This document shows, one piece after another, positions 41,016 through 49,940 of a stretch of 64,000 nt of DNA. The notes beneath the pieces are model-generated. The model saw only the letters and a program-made list of their open reading frames with translations. It was not told the DNA's origin and searched no databases. Made by a program: the position numbers and the translations under genes. Location of the stretch: assembly GCA_902764285.1 (NCBI GenBank), contig CACWVN010000015.1, positions 1-64,000 of the forward strand, in the 5' to 3' direction. Origin of the DNA: an uncultured Eubacteriales bacterium (GTDB lineage Bacteria > Bacillota > Clostridia > Christensenellales > Aristaeellaceae). Each line of letters starts with the position of its first letter. Within the stretch, counting starts at the first letter, position 1.

Positions 41016-42262
41016 TCAGTTCCAGGCGGGGTCCTGCGCGGCCGCGGCCTGGTCGGCGCGGTTGCGGTCGATGTTCTGCAGCATCTGCTCGGGGGTCTGA
41101 TCGCCCAGGATCACGGCCACCAGCTCGCTGCCGATCTCCATCCACTGGGGATTGACGTACTTGACGCTGGTCTGGTACACGGTGCCGTGCTCCGGATAGG
41201 CGGCGTAGAAGCTCGAGATCTCCTCGGAGTACACGTCCTGCACGCCGGTGAAGGGCAGGGTGTTGAACTTCGGCACGTTCTCGATCAGGTACTGCAGGTT
41301 CTCGGGCTCGGCGATGAAGGCCAGGTACTTCTTCGCGGCTTCGGCGTTGGGAGAGCCGGAGTAGATGAAGCGGGTCGGGCCGACGGGGTTCATGTTCAGC
41401 ACCTGGTTGTCGCACAGGGGCATCACGAAGAAGCCGATGTCCTCCGCCGGGAAATCCGGATAAGCGGCGTTGATCTCGGTCGGGAAGCCCTGGTTGGCGA
41501 CGGTCATCGCGCACTCGCCCTCGGCGATGGCGCGGGCGGCGTCGGCATAGGCGTTGGCCATGTAGTTGTCGCCCCAGTAGCCCAGGTCAACCATTTCCTT
41601 GATCTGCTCCACCAGCAGCTTCGCGGTGGCGCTGTCGGCAAAGCCCATCTCGTTGTTGTTCAGCTTCTCGGCGGTGCCGGGCTCGGCATGCTCGATGGCG
41701 ACGCCCATTTCGCAGAACCACAGCTGGTGGTGCCAGCCGTCGGAGACGGCCTCGTAGATCGGGATCATGCCGTCGGCCTTGATGGCCTCGCAGACGGCCT
41801 TGAATTCTTCATAGTTGGTGGGCACGGACAGGTTCAGCCGCTCGAACACCTTCTTGTTGTAGGCCACGGCCCACACGGCGGAAACGTCCTGCACGGGCTG
41901 GCCGTACAGCCTGCCGTCCACGGAGGTCTCGGCGAAGGCCAGCGGATCCACGGTGGCGGCCCACGCCTCGCCGCTCAGGTCCACGGCGTTCTTTTCGACG
42001 TTCAGCTGGGTGACGATGTCGAACTGGCCCGCCTGGGAGCCGAAGATGTCGGCGCACTCGCCGGAGTTCAGCTTCGCCATCAGCAGGTTGGTGTACTGGT
42101 CGGAGGGGATGATCTGGTAATCCACCTTGATGCCGGTCAGCTCGGTGAACTTCTCACCCAGCTCCATCTCGGCATCCTGTACCCAGTCCTGGCTGGCCAT
42201 GTAGGTGATGGTGACGTCCTCGGCGATGGCGGCGGCGCTCAGCAGCAAAGAATCCTCTTCAT
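41016..42262 (-). pseudogene. ABC transporter binding protein, system 2, with frameshifted signal sequence
   Basis: The mature part is an intact family-1 binding protein of about 410 residues, starting AEDVTITYMASQDWVQDAE and showing SGECADIFGSQAGQFD, PVQDVSAVWAVAYNK and WHHQLWFCEMGV, with no internal stops. The expected start is ATG 42262 behind AGGAGGTCTAACC, but that frame reads MKRILCC and stops. The mature frame is offset by one base and reads EEDSLLLSAAAIAEDV, with the end of a signal peptide. A net deletion in the signal region is the simplest explanation. An upstream in-frame ATG (42281) exists but would give a charged non-signal N-terminus without a good ribosome site. Export is doubtful as written; sequence error is possible. 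Confidence 0.8.
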
Positions 42263-42338
42263 GGTTAGACCTCCTGTTCATGGTTATTGACATTTCTTTA
42301 CCCACCCTGTACAATTGAGGTGCATTTGGTATGGTTTT

Positions 42339-42380
42339 ATTATACGGTTCGCAGAATTGAAATGGAATGGTTAATTCCAT
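42339..42380 (-). promoter_or_regulatory. Promoter of system 2 with upstream palindrome
   Basis: On the minus strand a consensus TATAAT (42344-42339) has no good -35. A 7-bp inverted repeat ATGGAAT-N5-ATTCCAT sits at 42362-42380, centred near -40, suggesting an activator or repressor site. It is also about 50 bp upstream of the divergent histidine kinase gene. Confidence 0.55.
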
Positions 42381-42428
42381 CCGGTTCCATGTATATTTTT
42401 TACTGATCTGCCAAACGGGAGGCCGTCC

Positions 42429-44201
42429 GTGAAGAAGAAAACCATCCGCGGTACGCTGCTGGGCGCCTACGCGATCATCATCGTGGTCTCCTTCTTTGCC
42501 CTGGCGGCGCTTTTTTCGGTGATCCTCGGGTCCCGCGTGCGCAGCCAGACCCTGGCCGCCCTGCACCGCCAGACCCGCGCCGCCGCGGTGGCCGCGGACC
42601 GGGAGATCGACCAGATGCGCACGACGGCCATGAACATCAGCTATTCCACCCGCGTGCAGGACCGGCTGTTCCTGCGCCGCAGCGTTTCGCGCGCGGACGA
42701 GGCGGAAATGCTTTCCACGATACTGTCCATCATCATCTTCCCGAACCGCCCCATCGACCAGATCAACCTGTATACGAAGGACGGCGCGCGGGTGTCATCG
42801 GGCCTGATCAACGGCATCGACCAGGCCGGAGCCGACGGCCAGCCCTGGTACGCCGATCTCGCCGGGGGCGAGTCCCGCCAGCGCGTCTTTTTTTCCGGCC
42901 CGGATGAGGCGCTCTCCAAGTACGCCACCGATTATTACGGCAAGCAGTTCATCACGCTGGCGATGGAAATCTACGATAACTTCGGCACCAGCTGCGGCTA
43001 TGTGGAAATCAAGCAGCGCGTCAGCCGGATCGCCTCGGCGATCGCCTCCTACGGGGCCGCCTACGGCGAATCCCTGGCCTTCTTCGACCGGGACGGCAGC
43101 CTGATCTATCCCCAGCCCGGCGGAAGCGCGGCGCTGTTCGAGGCGGCGCGGGAGCTGGGATTCCCCGAAGAATTCACCCGCGCGCGCGTGGACGGCGCCA
43201 ACGTGCTGCTGTGCTGCGCGGCCTGCGATTCCGGAAATTTCTATACGGTCATGAGCATTCGCCAGGCCGACCTGCTCCGGCCGGTGCTGGAACAGATCGC
43301 CACGATCCTGCTGCTGACGCTGGCGGCGCTCACGCTGGCCATCGCGCTGTCCCACCTGGCCTCCCGCCGCATCACCGCGCCCATCGGCGCCATGTGCGAA
43401 CAGATCGCCAGCATCGACATCGAACGGCCTGACGCCCTGCCCGCGCTGAACACCGATCTTTCGGAAATGCAGACGCTGCACGACACGTTCTCGCGCATGC
43501 AGTCGTCCCTGGCGGAGCACGTGGGCAAGCTGCTGCAGCTGCAGAACCAGGAGATGCAGTCGCGCATGCTGGCGCTGCAGGCGCAGATGAACCCCCATTT
43601 CCTGTTCAACAGCCTGCAGGCCGTCCAGGCCATGGCGGACGAGGGTATGAACCGGGAAATCGCCGTGATGTGCCAGTCGATGGCCAGCATCCTGCGCTAT
43701 ATCTCGTCGGATTCCGCCCAGCTGGTGCCCCTGGAGGATGAGATCCGCTACACGCGGGATTACCTGCGCTGCATGGAAATCCGGTACCAGGGCGACCTGG
43801 AATACGAGATCGACGTGCCCGAGGCCCTGAACCGCGTCGCCGTGCCCAAGCTGTGCGTGCAGCTGCTGGTGGAAAACGCCATCAAGTTCACCACCACCCG
43901 GCGGCCGCCGTACCGCATCGGCATCAGCGGCGGCGTCAACGGCGGCGACTACGAGCTGCGCATCCGCGACAACGGGCCCGGGTTTGAGGCGGATACGCTG
44001 GAGGCGCTGCAGGCGCAGATGGACGAGATCCGGCTGACCCGGACGCTGCCCTCGCTGAAGATCAACGGCATGGGCATACTGCACGTGTTCATCCGCTTCT
44101 GCCTGCTGTACGACAACCGTTTCACTTTCCGCCTGGAGAACAACCCGGAGGGCGGCGCCTGCGTTCTGATAGGAGCGAACATCCATGAATCGGAAGTTTA
44201 A
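42429..44201 (+). CDS. YesM/LytS-type sensor histidine kinase
   Basis: A 590-residue membrane kinase. TM1 is at about residues 12-34 (GAYAIIIVVSFFALAALFSV). A large extracellular sensor (about 35-280) is followed by TM2 (about 287-310, ATILLLTLAALTLAIAL), a HAMP region and the His_kinase domain with the phospho-acceptor in QAQMNPHFLFNSLQAVQAM. The ATPase domain has LLVENAIKF and RDNGPG. It autophosphorylates and passes phosphate to the response regulator encoded downstream, whose start overlaps its end by 17 bases. GTG 42429 follows GGGAGG. In Firmicutes such pairs sense extracellular sugars and control adjacent ABC systems, here most likely system 2. Confidence 0.94.
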   Translation: MKKKTIRGTLLGAYAIIIVVSFFALAALFSVILGSRVRSQTLAALHRQTRAAAVAADREIDQMRTTAMNISYSTRVQDRLFLRRSVSRADEAEMLSTILSIIIFPNRPIDQINLYTKDGARVSSGLINGIDQAGADGQPWYADLAGGESRQRVFFSGPDEALSKYATDYYGKQFITLAMEIYDNFGTSCGYVEIKQRVSRIASAIASYGAAYGESLAFFDRDGSLIYPQPGGSAALFEAARELGFPEEFTRARVDGANVLLCCAACDSGNFYTVMSIRQADLLRPVLEQIATILLLTLAALTLAIALSHLASRRITAPIGAMCEQIASIDIERPDALPALNTDLSEMQTLHDTFSRMQSSLAEHVGKLLQLQNQEMQSRMLALQAQMNPHFLFNSLQAVQAMADEGMNREIAVMCQSMASILRYISSDSAQLVPLEDEIRYTRDYLRCMEIRYQGDLEYEIDVPEALNRVAVPKLCVQLLVENAIKFTTTRRPPYRIGISGGVNGGDYELRIRDNGPGFEADTLEALQAQMDEIRLTRTLPSLKINGMGILHVFIRFCLLYDNRFTFRLENNPEGGACVLIGANIHESEV

Positions 44202-44979
44202 GGTCATCGTCGCGGACGACGAAAAGCTGATCGCCAGAAACATCGCCAACAGGATCGAACAGTGCGGCGGGGCCTTCGAGGTCGTCGCCCGGGCGGGTAC
44301 CGGCGCGGAGGCGCTGGAGGCCGCCCGCGAGCTCCTGCCGGACGTGGTGTTCAGCGATATCAAGATGCCGGAAATGGACGGCATCGAACTGATCGCCCGG
44401 CTGCGCAGCCTGAACCCGTCGATCCTCTGCGTCATCATCAGCGGCTACAACGACTTTGAGTACACCCGCGCCGCCATCCGCAACAACGCCGTGGATTACC
44501 TGCTGAAGCCGGTCAATCCCGAAGAGCTGCAGGCGCTGCTGGGACGGCTGGAGGCCACGCTGCTGGCGCGGGAACAGCGGGTGGTGCCGCGCCGGGAGAC
44601 CAGCCCCGCCGCGCTGGTGGAAAGCGTGATGATCTACCTGCGGGAGAACTACGACAAGCCCATCGACTTTTCCGCCATCGCGGATATGCAGGCGATTTCC
44701 GCCTCCTATCTGACGCGGCTGTTCCATGACCGCGCGGGCACCAGCCCCAGCAAGTATCTGGCCGATTACCGCATGCAGCAGGCCCGGAAGCTGCTGGCCG
44801 ATTCCACGCTGTCCGTCAAGGAAATCGCCGCGCGGGTGGGCTATCCGGATCCGTTCCACTTCAGCAAGAGCTTTAAAAACCTCGTCGGCATGAGCCCCGC
44901 GCAGTACCGCGAGGAGCGCGCGGCGGCACCCGGACGCGGGACGCCCGCGGAGGAGGATGACGATGAACCCACGCGTTGA
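44185..44979 (+). CDS. YesN-type response regulator with AraC DNA-binding domain
   Basis: A 264-residue regulator, short for YesN proteins (often near 500) because there is no long middle domain. The receiver (about 1-125) has the acidic pair VADDEK, phospho-Asp in FSDIKMPEMDG, Ser/Thr in IISGYNDFEY and Lys in YLLKPVNPEE. The C-terminal AraC double helix-turn-helix runs from about residue 155 (VMIYLRENYDKPIDFSAIAD) to AARVGYPDPFHFSKSFKN and GMSPAQYREE. It overlaps the kinase gene by 17 bases and the next regulator gene by 17 bases, so all three are translated together. Confidence 0.94.
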   Translation: MNRKFKVIVADDEKLIARNIANRIEQCGGAFEVVARAGTGAEALEAARELLPDVVFSDIKMPEMDGIELIARLRSLNPSILCVIISGYNDFEYTRAAIRNNAVDYLLKPVNPEELQALLGRLEATLLAREQRVVPRRETSPAALVESVMIYLRENYDKPIDFSAIADMQAISASYLTRLFHDRAGTSPSKYLADYRMQQARKLLADSTLSVKEIAARVGYPDPFHFSKSFKNLVGMSPAQYREERAAAPGRGTPAEEDDDEPTR

Positions 44980-45895
44980 CAGCCTGCCGGAGCGTCGCGC
45001 GGAGACGCCCACGGAGACCTACGATTTTTCCAGCCGGTTCGAAATCGGCTCGCTGCAGGTTTCGCCCGTCCACGTGCGCATCGAACAGCTGCGCCCCATC
45101 ATCGCCGCGCACCGGCATTCCAACGTCAGCTACGAGATCCACTACACCTACCGCGGCAGCGGCAGGCTGACCGTCGCGGATTCGACGTACGAAATACGCC
45201 CGGGAACGCTGTGCATCACCGGGCCGGGCGTCGTGCACATGCAGACATCGGATTTATCCGACCCCGTGATCGAATACTGCCTCTACATGAACTGCCGCCG
45301 CGCCGCGCAATCGCCCGGAGATCCGCTGCAGCTGTTCACGGACACGGTTTTCTGGATCGGCATCGACGACGGCACGATCTTTTCGCTGCTCAGCCAGCTG
45401 ATCGAGGAGAACCGGCACAGGCAGTGCGATTCCCGGGAGATGTCCGAAACGATCCTGCGGCAGATCATCCTGCAGCTGACGCGCCGGTATCGCCGCGAGG
45501 CCGCCGACCAGGCGCAGACGCCGCCGCTGCTGACGCGGGACAGCTTCATCCCGATCCTGGAGGACGCCTTCTTCTACCGCTACCGCACGCTGACGCTGCA
45601 CGAGCTGGCGGGCCTTCTGAATCTGAGCGTGCGCCAGACGCAACGGCTGCTGCTGTCGCATTTCGGCAAGACCTTCTCCCAGAAAATCACGGAGGCGCGG
45701 ATGGCGGCCGCTTCGCAGTTTTTGAACAACACGCGGCTGTCGATCACCGAAATCGCCGAGCAGCTGGGCTTTTCCTCCATCGAACACTTCTCATCGGCCT
45801 TTCACCGCTACATGGGCTGCTCGCCGAGCGCGTACCGAAAGGGCGAACGCCCCGCGCAGCCCGGAAAGGGCGTCTCAAAAGCGGACGGCGCGTAA
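44963..45895 (+). CDS. AraC family transcriptional regulator with cupin domain
   Basis: A 310-residue regulator. The cupin-type N-terminal half contains HRHSNVSYEIHYTYRGSGRL, YEIRPGTLCITGPGVVHMQ and similar sensor sequence. The C-terminal helix-turn-helix pair is at LTLHELAGLLNLSVRQTQRL and ITEIAEQLGFSSIEHFSSAF, then GCSPSAYRKG. The ATG at 44963 follows AGGAGG inside the end of the response-regulator gene. It ends a kinase-response regulator-AraC trio facing ABC system 3. It could report an intracellular sugar while the two-component pair reports an extracellular one; targets are not known. Confidence 0.93.
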   Translation: MNPRVDSLPERRAETPTETYDFSSRFEIGSLQVSPVHVRIEQLRPIIAAHRHSNVSYEIHYTYRGSGRLTVADSTYEIRPGTLCITGPGVVHMQTSDLSDPVIEYCLYMNCRRAAQSPGDPLQLFTDTVFWIGIDDGTIFSLLSQLIEENRHRQCDSREMSETILRQIILQLTRRYRREAADQAQTPPLLTRDSFIPILEDAFFYRYRTLTLHELAGLLNLSVRQTQRLLLSHFGKTFSQKITEARMAAASQFLNNTRLSITEIAEQLGFSSIEHFSSAFHRYMGCSPSAYRKGERPAQPGKGVSKADGA

Positions 45896-45918
45896 CGACT
45901 CGCCTGCCCCGCGCGCAA

Positions 45919-45957
45919 AAACCCCCTTCCGGACCGCAGCGGTCCGGAAGGGGGTTT
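45919..45957. terminator. Bidirectional terminator
   Basis: A perfect 17-bp stem AAACCCCCTTCCGGACC / GGTCCGGAAGGGGGTTT with a GCAGC loop, between the convergent AraC gene (+) and ABC system 3 (-). Confidence 0.92.
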
Positions 45958-46011
45958 GCTTGTCTTTGCTCTGCCGTCTGTCGCCGTGCGGGAAAGGCCG
46001 GATCCTCCGGA

Positions 46012-46869
46012 TCAGCCCTTGGTGCCCGTCAGGGCGATGCCTTCGATGAACTGGCGCTGGAAGAACAGGTACAGCACCAGCATGGGGATCATCGCCAGCA
46101 CCGAGCCCGCCATCAGGATCGGATACTTCGTGGTAAACTGACCCTGCATGGATGAGATGCCGGCGGACAGCGTCATCATATTCACGTTGGTGTTCACGAT
46201 CAGCGGCCACATCATGTCGCTGTAGGCGAACACGGCGGTGAACACCGCCAGCGCCATCATGGCGGTCTTGGTCAGCGGCAGCATGATGAGGAAGAAGATC
46301 TGGAACGTGTTGCACCCGTCCAGCGTCGCGGCCTCAGACAGCACGTTTGGCAAGCTCATGTAGAACTGTCTGAGGAAGAACGTGCCGAAGGCGCTCACCA
46401 GTCCGGGGAACAGCAGCGCGAAGATCGAGTTCAATTGGTTCATCTTCGCCAGCATCTGGTACTGCGGGATGATGAAGATCTGGTTGGGCAGCATCATCTG
46501 GGTCAGCACCAGGAAGAAGAAGAACTTTTTGAACGGGAAATGCAGCTTGGCAAAGGCAAAACCCGCCATGCTGGAGAACACCAGCGCGCATACGATGCGC
46601 AGCAGGATCAGCAGCAGCGTATTCTTGTACAGTGCGCCGAAGGGCAGCGTGCGCGTCACTTCGGTATAGTTTTCCGTCAGCCACACCTTGGGCAGGATGG
46701 TCGGCGGGATCAGCAGCGATTCGCCGTTGCTCTTGAAGCTCGTCAGGATCATCCAAAGGAACGGGAAGATCATGACGAAGCAGCCGATCACCAGAACCAG
46801 GTGAACAATCAGCTTGCCGCGCGCCTTGTAGTCCATTTTCGGCTTGGCGGCGGGGACGCTTGTCGTCAT
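46012..46869 (-). CDS. Carbohydrate ABC transporter permease (MalG type), system 3
   Basis: A 285-residue permease with six helices. VHLVLVIGCFVMIFPFLWMI is TM1. The EAA loop is LSEAATLDGCNTFQIFFLI and the C-terminus FFQRQFIEGIALTGTKG, the RafG/MsmG-like ending of raffinose-family systems. It is the last gene of a melA-binding protein-permease-permease order. The ATG follows GGGAGGGATAACG. Confidence 0.93.
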   Translation of the reverse strand: MTTSVPAAKPKMDYKARGKLIVHLVLVIGCFVMIFPFLWMILTSFKSNGESLLIPPTILPKVWLTENYTEVTRTLPFGALYKNTLLLILLRIVCALVFSSMAGFAFAKLHFPFKKFFFFLVLTQMMLPNQIFIIPQYQMLAKMNQLNSIFALLFPGLVSAFGTFFLRQFYMSLPNVLSEAATLDGCNTFQIFFLIMLPLTKTAMMALAVFTAVFAYSDMMWPLIVNTNVNMMTLSAGISSMQGQFTTKYPILMAGSVLAMIPMLVLYLFFQRQFIEGIALTGTKG

Positions 46870-46882
46870 CGTTATCCCTCCC

Positions 46883-47821
46883 TTATTCGTAATGGACGAG
46901 CTTCTTTTCCGCGGCGAACTGGATCGCCGTGAAGATCGCGATGATCACGAACGTAAACAGCACGATCGCCGAAGCATAGCCCTTGTTGAACTTCTCGAAC
47001 GCCTCGCGGTAGAACAGCGTCATCAGCACCGTGCCCTGCTTGTAGGCGGGGTTGGTGGTCTTGATCAGCAGGTAGATGGTGTCGAACTGCTTCAGCGACG
47101 ACATGGCGCGCATCAGCACCACGAAGAACAGCGTGGGCGAAACCATCGGGATCGTGATGTGCCAGAACGTCTGTATGCCCGACGCGCCGTCGATCTGCGC
47201 GGCCTCGTAATAGCTCTTGGAGATGCTCTGCAGGCCGGCCAGGATCATGACCAGGTCATAGCCCACGGAGGACCATATCCCGATGATGGCGCAGGACAGC
47301 AGCGCCGTCTTGGGATCGGACAGCCAGCTGGGCCCCTGGATGCCGAACAGCTTCAGGAAGATGTTCAGTATGCCGTTTTCGGTGTTGAAGATCCAGCGCC
47401 ACACCATGGCGACCGCGGCGGGCGCCACGACCATGGGCAGGAAATAGATGGCGCGATAGACGTCGCGGCCCTTGATCTTGCTGTTCAGGAGAGAGGCGAA
47501 GATCAGCGACAGCATCACGCCCACCGGCACCGTCAGCACCATGTACAGCAGCGTGTTCCGTGTGGCGTGGCCGATCATATCGTCCTTGAAGAGATCCGCG
47601 AAGTTCTTCAGCTTCACATAGACCTCGGGGCCCAGGCCCTGGGTCTTGTACAGGCTGCGGCGGATGGTATCGAAGAACGGATAGATGTTCAGCACGCACA
47701 GGCCGATGATGGTTGGCGCGATCAGCAGGAACGCGGATACGACCACCTTCGGGTCATAATGCTCCCGGCGGCCCTTCAGCATCGGAGCGGCGGGTTTGGT
47801 GGCAGATGTCAAGTTGGCCAC
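46883..47821 (-). CDS. Carbohydrate ABC transporter permease (MalF type), system 3
   Basis: A 312-residue permease. VVVSAFLLIAPTIIGLCVLN is TM1; SLYKTQGLGPEVYVKLKNF is the MsmF/RafF-like periplasmic region. The EAA loop is YYEAAQIDGASGIQTFWHI. It lies 13 bp before the partner permease and 71 bp after the binding-protein gene, from which a strong hairpin separates it. Confidence 0.93.
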   Translation of the reverse strand: MANLTSATKPAAPMLKGRREHYDPKVVVSAFLLIAPTIIGLCVLNIYPFFDTIRRSLYKTQGLGPEVYVKLKNFADLFKDDMIGHATRNTLLYMVLTVPVGVMLSLIFASLLNSKIKGRDVYRAIYFLPMVVAPAAVAMVWRWIFNTENGILNIFLKLFGIQGPSWLSDPKTALLSCAIIGIWSSVGYDLVMILAGLQSISKSYYEAAQIDGASGIQTFWHITIPMVSPTLFFVVLMRAMSSLKQFDTIYLLIKTTNPAYKQGTVLMTLFYREAFEKFNKGYASAIVLFTFVIIAIFTAIQFAAEKKLVHYE

Positions 47822-47842
47822 CTCCCTTTCAAAAGGATGACG

Positions 47843-47870
47843 GCATGCCGCGGCACGGGCCGCGGCATGC
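47843..47870 (-). other. Intercistronic 12-bp hairpin, system 3
   Basis: Perfect stem GCATGCCGCGGC / GCCGCGGCATGC with a 4-base loop and no T tract, between the binding-protein and permease genes. It probably stabilises the upstream message rather than terminating. Confidence 0.7.
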
Positions 47871-47892
47871 GCATGGGGTCAGTAAACGGTGA

Positions 47893-49110
47893 TTATCCCT
47901 CGATGTCGGTGATGATCTCGTGGATCTTGTCGCAGGCCTCGTCCACGGTCAGCTCGCCGGTGTACACGGAGGTCATGATCTCCTCTTCCTGGCTCTCCCA
48001 CAGGCTCTTGTTGGGGGAGAAGGGATACTGCACGCCATAGGCGATCATCTCGGTGTAGCAGGCGATGTTGATGTCGCTGAACAGGTCGGTGAAGTAGTGC
48101 TCGGTGCCGGCATAGGCCGGGATGGCGGCCTTGCGCTCGGCCTGCAGCTTGTTGGCTTCCTCGGTGCCGCAGAAGGCGACAAAGTCCTTCGCGACCTCGG
48201 GATACTTGGTGGAAGCGGCGATGGCATAGCCCAGGCCGTTGTAGATGGAAGCGCGGGTCTTGCCCTGCGGCAGCACGCACAGGTCAAACTTGCCGTTGAA
48301 CAGGTCGTTGCTGGTGTAGGAGCTCATGTTCCAGCTGCCGGTGAAGCACATGGCCAGCTTGCCGGCCTGCATCTGGTCGTCCACGCCCATGTCCACGAAG
48401 GACTCCAGGGACGGGGAGACGCCTTCCTTCAGCATCAGGTCTACCCAGAACTGGATGGCTTCCTTGGTCTCGGGCAGATCGTAGCCGGACTTGCCGTCTT
48501 CGAAGGCGAAGCCGCCGTTCTGATAGATCAGGTTCAGGTAGCCGGACTGGCGGTCGTTGGGCGCGCCGAAGCCGTAGATGCCGTTCTCGGGATCGGTCAG
48601 CTTCTTGGCGACCTCCAGGAACTTCGCCCAATCCCAGGTGTCATCCGGATAGGGCTCGCCGGCGGCGTCGAAGATCTCCTTGTTGTACACCAGGGCGATG
48701 GTGTCATAATCCTTCGGGATGGCGTAGTGGCTGCCTTCGTAGGTGTACAGGCTGGTGACGCCTTCCGGATAGGGGCTGTAATCGTAGTCCAGGTCGTCCA
48801 GGCTCAGCAGCTTGTCGGCCGTAACGTACTTGAAGAACTGGTTGGAATGCATCCAGAACACGTCGGGCATGGAATCGCCCATGGCGCCGGCTTCCAGCTT
48901 GGTCCAGTACTCACCCCAGGGCGTAACCTGCACTTCGATGGTTACATTGGGATGCTCAGCCATGTAGGCATCGGCGATGGCCCTCATGCCGGGCTCCTGG
49001 TTGGTGTCCCAGAAGGCGAAGGTCAGGGTGACGTTCTCCTCTGCCATGGCGCAGGGGATGGCGGTGAGCAGCATCGCCACAGTCAGCAGAAGGACAAACC
49101 ATTTCTTCAT
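47893..49110 (-). CDS. ABC transporter sugar-binding protein, system 3
   Basis: A 405-residue secreted binding protein. Signal WFVLLLTVAMLLTAIPCAMA is cleaved most probably before EENVTLTFAFW; the cysteine within it is not followed by a mature lipoprotein context, so type I cleavage is favoured. The mature protein shows MPDVFWMHSNQFFKYV, YAIPKDYDTIALVYNKEIFD and CFTGSWNMSSY, typical of oligosaccharide-binding proteins. It is the first transporter gene after melA, 67 bp downstream, so raffinose or melibiose-type alpha-galactosides are the plausible ligands. Confidence 0.93.
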   Translation of the reverse strand: MKKWFVLLLTVAMLLTAIPCAMAEENVTLTFAFWDTNQEPGMRAIADAYMAEHPNVTIEVQVTPWGEYWTKLEAGAMGDSMPDVFWMHSNQFFKYVTADKLLSLDDLDYDYSPYPEGVTSLYTYEGSHYAIPKDYDTIALVYNKEIFDAAGEPYPDDTWDWAKFLEVAKKLTDPENGIYGFGAPNDRQSGYLNLIYQNGGFAFEDGKSGYDLPETKEAIQFWVDLMLKEGVSPSLESFVDMGVDDQMQAGKLAMCFTGSWNMSSYTSNDLFNGKFDLCVLPQGKTRASIYNGLGYAIAASTKYPEVAKDFVAFCGTEEANKLQAERKAAIPAYAGTEHYFTDLFSDINIACYTEMIAYGVQYPFSPNKSLWESQEEEIMTSVYTGELTVDEACDKIHEIITDIEG

Positions 49111-49177
49111 GTTGGGGTACCTCCTTCAAAATAAAGTTCGCTTATTCAAACGGCCTCGGCCGTTCAGAATCCGGTCG

Positions 49178-49873
49178 TCAGTGGTATTTCGGCAGCCAGT
49201 CGCCGTGGGCCTCGATCAGATCGTCGCACATGGCCACGATGTCGTCGATGGACAGCTCGGCCCCCGCGTGGGGATCCAGCATGACCGCCTGATAGATGTA
49301 ATCCTTCTTCAGCGTGCGCGCAGCCTCGATGGTCAAAAGCTGCACGTTGATGTTCGTGCGGTTCAGCGCCGCGCACTGCTCCGGCAGATCGCCGATGTAG
49401 GTGGGCTGCACGCCGTTTTTGTCCACCAGGCAGGGCACCTCCACGCAGGCGTTGCGCGGCAGGTTGGTGATCAGCCCGTGGTTCAGCACGTTGCCGCCGA
49501 TCTTCGTGGGTACGCCGGTCTCCATCGCTTCCATGATGTAGCTGGCGTATTCGTGGGTGCGCTTATGGGTCAGCGTCGGGTTGTTCGTCAGCTCGTGGCC
49601 GCGCTTTTTCCAGTCCTCGATCTGGTGGATGCAGCGGCGCGGGTATTCGTCCAGCGGGATGTTGAAGCGGTCGATCAGTTCCGGATACCGCTCCTTGATG
49701 AACCACGGACAGTATTCGGAATTGTGCTCGCTGGATTCGGTGATGTAGTATCCGAAGCGGCGCATCAGCTCCAGGCGCACCATGTCGCCGTGCTTGCCTT
49801 CCTTCTTGTACAGGTCGTAATCGGCCTTCATGCGCTCCATCCACCACTCGGGCAGCTCCTCGCCCTGGCTGAT
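49178..49873 (-). pseudogene. melA: 3' part of GH4 alpha-galactosidase gene (melA), cut by IS630 element
   Basis: This is the C-terminal half of a MelA-type GH4 enzyme: LPEWWMERMKADYDLYKKEG, DMVRLELMRRFGYYITESSE, HNSEYCPWFIK and GVQPTYIGDLPEQCAALNR, ending DDLIEAHGDWLPKYH. The open frame begins inside the IS boundary at 49873. An internal ATG (49840) is not a real start. With the 5' part at 50982-51684 it gives a protein of family length (about 465 residues). Without the N-terminal Rossmann half it has no NAD site and cannot act. Confidence 0.93.
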
Positions 49874-49940
49874 ACTAATCTCAGCTTAGTATAGCCAAAC
49901 TAAAGAAAAAGTGGTATACTATATCCAAGAGGTGTTGGAT

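Noticed and set aside
49178..49840. An independent 220-residue protein
   Set aside because: It is the truncated C-terminal half of melA; the in-frame ATG is internal and lacks a ribosome site.
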